Notes under the pieces: generated by a model
The model's input: only the letters and a program-made list of their open reading frames with translations
Database searches by the model: none
What the model was told of the DNA's origin: nothing
Shown here: piece after piece, positions 61,075 to 64,000 of the stretch
Layout: every line of letters begins with the position of its first letter
Numbering within the stretch: position 1 is the stretch's first letter
Program-made: the position numbers and the translations under genes
DNA from: Rotaria macrura
Taxonomy: Eukaryota > Rotifera > Eurotatoria > Philodinida > Philodinidae
DNA length: 64,000 nt
Direction of reading: 5' to 3'
Assembly: GCA_900239685.1 (NCBI GenBank)
Contig: OENT01000004.1
Location: 310,001 to 374,000 of the forward strand

Positions 61075-62926
61075 CAATAAAAATGAAAAGGTGGCGGGAT
61101 GGAGTAGAACAGGAGTGATTCCTCACGGGACGGGACGTGACCAGATCAATTAACTTCTCTGTCCCGCCAATTTCATACAAGCACAATTGACATCGAATAT
61201 TGTGCATTCATTGCATTTTGGCAGCATTGATGCATTGAGTTAAGCATGCAGATGTTAGAGGTAATTCGATTGGTTGTCTTCACACAATCTAAATATGTCA
61301 ATTGTATGAAACGATACAGTGATTGTATTATAATCCTTGTTCGCATCATTCCAATCCTTTTCTAATTATGTAGATGTTGACAATATATTTTTTCTTTGAT
61401 CAGATACTGGAGGTGCAGTATTTTAGCTAGTGTTTCTCACTGTAATTTTCATTTTTTTCTCGTGATAAGGAGTTCTCATACAAATATTATTGTGAAACAA
61501 GTTGGCCATGCAAGTATCATCGCGATAGAAAGTTTTTTCATGTAAATGTTATCTTGTAACTAGGGAACTGTGAAGTGGTCCAGTGAGACCGGTGTTGGAA
61601 CCAAAGATTTTCATTTTTACGGGACCCAGACCAATAACTTATCCAGATGGTTCCGATGTCTCCTTTTATGGAAAAAATTTCAAAATTTATGTGTTAATAG
61701 TAACCCAGGTCGTTCGTTCCGGAGACCAGATCCGATAGGAACCCGTAGGAAACGGGATGTTTTCCGGCTTCTTCCTGCCGGTTCCAGTGTATTTCCGGCC
61801 GGAATTATCCGTACCCGGAACCTGGATATTCCGGAGACTTCCGAAAATCGGAAATTTCAAGGAAATACCATGGATCAACCAGGAACCAACCGGAACTATG
61901 GCAAGTTCCGCCAGGATCCAACCGGCAAATGCAATAATCTGGCAAAGAAGCATCGGAAAACAGTCGGAATCCACCTTATTCCAACCAAATCATTTCTGCT
62001 TTGGAAATCAGGCCTCTGCTTGAAAAACAGTTACATCGAATATTAAATTCTCAATTATATCATTCCTAGATATCCGAATCAGCGATCTACACCAATTGAC
62101 CTTTAAAGGTCATTTTGGGATTTTTTTTCTAAATCCTTCAATTTAAGGACAATGGCGATGAAATGGATAGTTTACCATACATTCATGGGTTCGTTTGAAA
62201 ATTTTAGATGTGTTACTTCATGTGTTATACGGTTTCAGTGCATTAGTGTGCATTCCAAATTTCGTTGATAAAAATTTGAAATGATAGGTCCTTTAGAGAC
62301 TTTAGAAGCGTCACTTACCTTGATCGAAGACTCAGGAAAGTCTCGAAACACTGGTGTTTCACATGTGTGCTGTTCACACACATATCATTTTCGGTTTGCC
62401 AAAGTCTAAAAATCTGATTTTTAGGTCTTCGGACTTAAAATTCCCATTTTCGCGACAAAAACAATTTTGAAGAGAAATGTATAATGTTTTACTGGAATGC
62501 TATGTGTTCCCAGGGTATCTTCTGGTGTTGTTTCAGGCTTGTTAAAAAAGAAGTAAAAGCTGGCTTCGAAATACGGAGAGCTTTGCTTAGTAAGTCTGAG
62601 TATTTAGCGCTGTTTGGGAAATAGCCAGATGAGTTTTCGTGAGCTTAGCGGAAACGGTCAGATCTGATTCGTGTTCTCTCCGGACGGGAAAATTGCTTTT
62701 TCCGTTATGAGTATCCGGTCCGGAAACGGTCAGATCTGGACCGTATGCGGTCCGGGCTTGGAAACGGTGTTTTCTGTCGACGGATCCCGTATAGGAAACG
62801 GGAACCGTATCCGTGGATACGCTCCGGTTGTCAGAATTGGTGGGAAGTAAGCCGGAACCAATTTCGGAAACCCGCTTCCGGAATTCGTGGGAATAACATG
62901 GGATCCGACTGGTTCCCGCTGTACGT
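61075..62926. repeat. Composite inserted repeat region with CCGGAA-rich islands
   Basis: Between two coding pieces lies about 1.85 kb unlike the surroundings. It contains an 8-bp inverted pair TGGCGGGA/TCCCGCCA (61091-61098, 61162-61169), a four-copy array of roughly 30-bp units (61447-61563), and two blocks dense in CCGGAA/TTCCGG words (about 61690-61960 and 62640-62926). The open frames across the CCGGAA blocks are repeat-derived and match nothing. It is probably one or more mobile elements, but no clean termini or target duplication could be fixed. Confidence 0.45.
61447..61563 (+). repeat. Four diverged tandem copies of a roughly 30-bp unit
   Basis: Four consecutive units share the pattern CAT-x-CAA/TAAxTATTAT followed by a GTGA/GCGA/TTGT word and usually AAGTT. 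The middle two are TCATACAAATATTATTGTGA and CATGCAAGTATCATCGCGAT. Divergence is high, so the array is old. Confidence 0.5.
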
Positions 62927-63527
62927 CTTGGACCTGGGTGCTCACAATACTGATGAAGTTAATTGCTTACCACATTATGATCCTGGTCTGTTTCCATAAA
63001 GTATACTATCAACATTTGATGATCTTCAATTAAAAGATCAACTTGAAAAGAAATGGATGTATGGTTCAAACAATAACCACGCTGATCAATCTAGCATCGG
63101 TGTTATTTGGCTTGGTGAAGCAGCAAGTATTCTAACTGGTAATCGATTTAAAGCGGGCATTCATCGCGTTATCTATTCTAGTACAATTAATGAAGCAAGA
63201 TTAACTATTTTGGAAGAAGTCTGCATAGAAGATCAAATAAAACAATTGTTCGAACAAAATAATCACGGAGAAGTTTTACCAGCTGGTGCTGAATTGTTAC
63301 TTGTAAATCAATTAAATTCCTTGCTCATTAATGTACTACCAGCTGGTGAAACTGGGCTTGCTTTTATGAAACGTGTTGAATCATTACGTGGCCTTTCAAT
63401 GAGTAAAACTCTTCCATCACATAGGAAGATGGATAGGAAATACAAGAATAAATTGAAAACTGCAACTCCGTCATCGAAGATTAAAAAGAATCTTTCATTT
63501 AAGAAAAAAAAACATAATAATCATTAA
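62927..63527 (+). pseudogene. Broken 2-oxoglutarate/Fe(II) dioxygenase (isopenicillin N synthase-like), C-terminal part
   Basis: The family hydroxylates or oxidises small molecules using iron and 2-oxoglutarate. Visible are a metal-site-like LDLGAHNTDEV (an Asn disturbs the usual H-x-D), LPHYDPGLF, then WMYGSNN, GVIWLGEAASILTGNRFKAG and IHRVIYSS (distal His, with an Arg in EARLTI that could bind 2-oxoglutarate). A TAA at 62998-63000 interrupts the frame between GLFP and SILSTFDDLQLKDQ. The frame then stays open to 63527 with a Lys-rich tail. The N-terminal half is missing; directly upstream is CCGGAA-rich repeat sequence. One nonsense codon, the damaged H-x-D and the lost 5' part argue for a dead gene, though a downstream ATG could still give a short product. 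Confidence 0.65.
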
Positions 63528-64000
63528 TGCAATGCAGAGACTAAAATCATACAGCAAAATATCATGTAATCTTGTTTATTTATTTAAGAAAACACTAGCA
63601 TAACTCATCACTATTGTTCTTCAATGTCTTTGTTGTCTCTTGAGAGACATCTGAATGTTTGCTTTTATCTTATGAGATAAGCATGTGATTGGCACCACCG
63701 AAATCGTTAGAGCTAAAGTCAATCGCAACACAATGGTAATTTCATGAGAACTAGTTTTTATTGTTGAAAGTTCAGGAAATTTTATTTTTCCAAAAACTTA
63801 ACGCAAATTTATTTTAATAAAAACTATTACCCAATGAATCTAACGTTTAGTATGCTGCTGATAAAATGTCTAAGTCTATTACGTAGGTGCGATTCTCCTT
63901 AAATCATTTACGAATAAAAGCTCAAATGCAGATGCTTGAATACATCGACGTACTGTGAATTATGCATGACTTTACTTCAGGTGAACTATAGTTTCAATTC
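63528..64000. other. Right edge, intergenic
   Basis: AT-rich, with no supported gene. Confidence 0.5.

Noticed and set aside
61570-62046. 158-codon frame across the CCGGAA-rich block
   Set aside because: Open mainly because of GC-rich repeats; similar frames exist on the opposite strand and no motif is recognisable.
1-64000. tRNA, rRNA, CRISPR arrays, telomeric repeats and hammerhead ribozymes
   Set aside because: No convincing tRNA A/B-box pair, rRNA segment, regularly spaced repeat array, telomere-like TGTGGG array or CTGATGA...GAAA core with pairing stems was found by eye; a covariance-model scan would be decisive.

Overview
The window looks like an AT-rich animal nuclear genome, most probably a bdelloid rotifer or a close relative (inference; no species marker such as rRNA or mitochondrial genes is present). 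The reasons are spliced genes with many short introns (mostly 49-100 nt, GT-AG), an animal-only gene set (CTCF, an ADGRA-type adhesion GPCR, MAP1, an HR96/DAF-12-type nuclear receptor), and one gene of a family normally found in bacteria, fungi and plants (a Xi-class glutathionyl-hydroquinone reductase). That mixture is typical of bdelloids.

Six genes could be rebuilt exon by exon. In each, the exon phases join without a break and the summed coding length is a multiple of three. They are: a nuclear receptor on the plus strand (7671-9625, 410 aa); MAP1/Futsch on the minus strand (16108-20433, 1017 aa); glutathionyl-hydroquinone reductase, minus (22681-24922, 316 aa); an 11-finger CTCF, minus (25307-29941, 692 aa); an ADGRA-type adhesion GPCR, minus (43933-54434, 1243 aa); and a nematode PMT-2-like phosphoethanolamine/phosphobase methyltransferase, minus (57176-59492, 455 aa). 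A possible small single-pass membrane protein lies at 32555-32812 (minus). A broken 2-oxoglutarate dioxygenase lies near the right end (62927-63527, plus), and a short spliced coding piece sits just upstream at 60846-61074.

Layout: 1-7670 is gene-free AT-rich DNA; 7.7-9.6 kb nuclear receptor; 9.6-16.1 kb non-coding with a decayed minus-strand coding relic and a slightly G-richer patch; 16-30 kb is a run of three minus-strand genes (MAP1, reductase, CTCF); 30-44 kb is gene-poor and holds mobile-element remains (an internally deleted hAT element, a double-hairpin foldback element, and a 276-bp hAT MITE); 44-54 kb is the GPCR, whose 2.6-kb intron 7 carries two more inverted-repeat elements; 57-59.5 kb is the methyltransferase; 60.4-63.5 kb is a mosaic of GC-rich islands, small repeats and broken coding sequence.

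The genes do not form a pathway or an operon: chromatin insulation (CTCF), cytoskeleton (MAP1), thiol redox/quinone detoxification (reductase), phosphocholine synthesis (PMT) and signalling (GPCR, nuclear receptor) are unrelated jobs that happen to be neighbours. The most noteworthy items are the full CTCF with a YxF cohesin-type motif, the non-animal-type reductase embedded between native animal genes, and the palindromic mobile elements, two of which keep a first exon with a splice donor.
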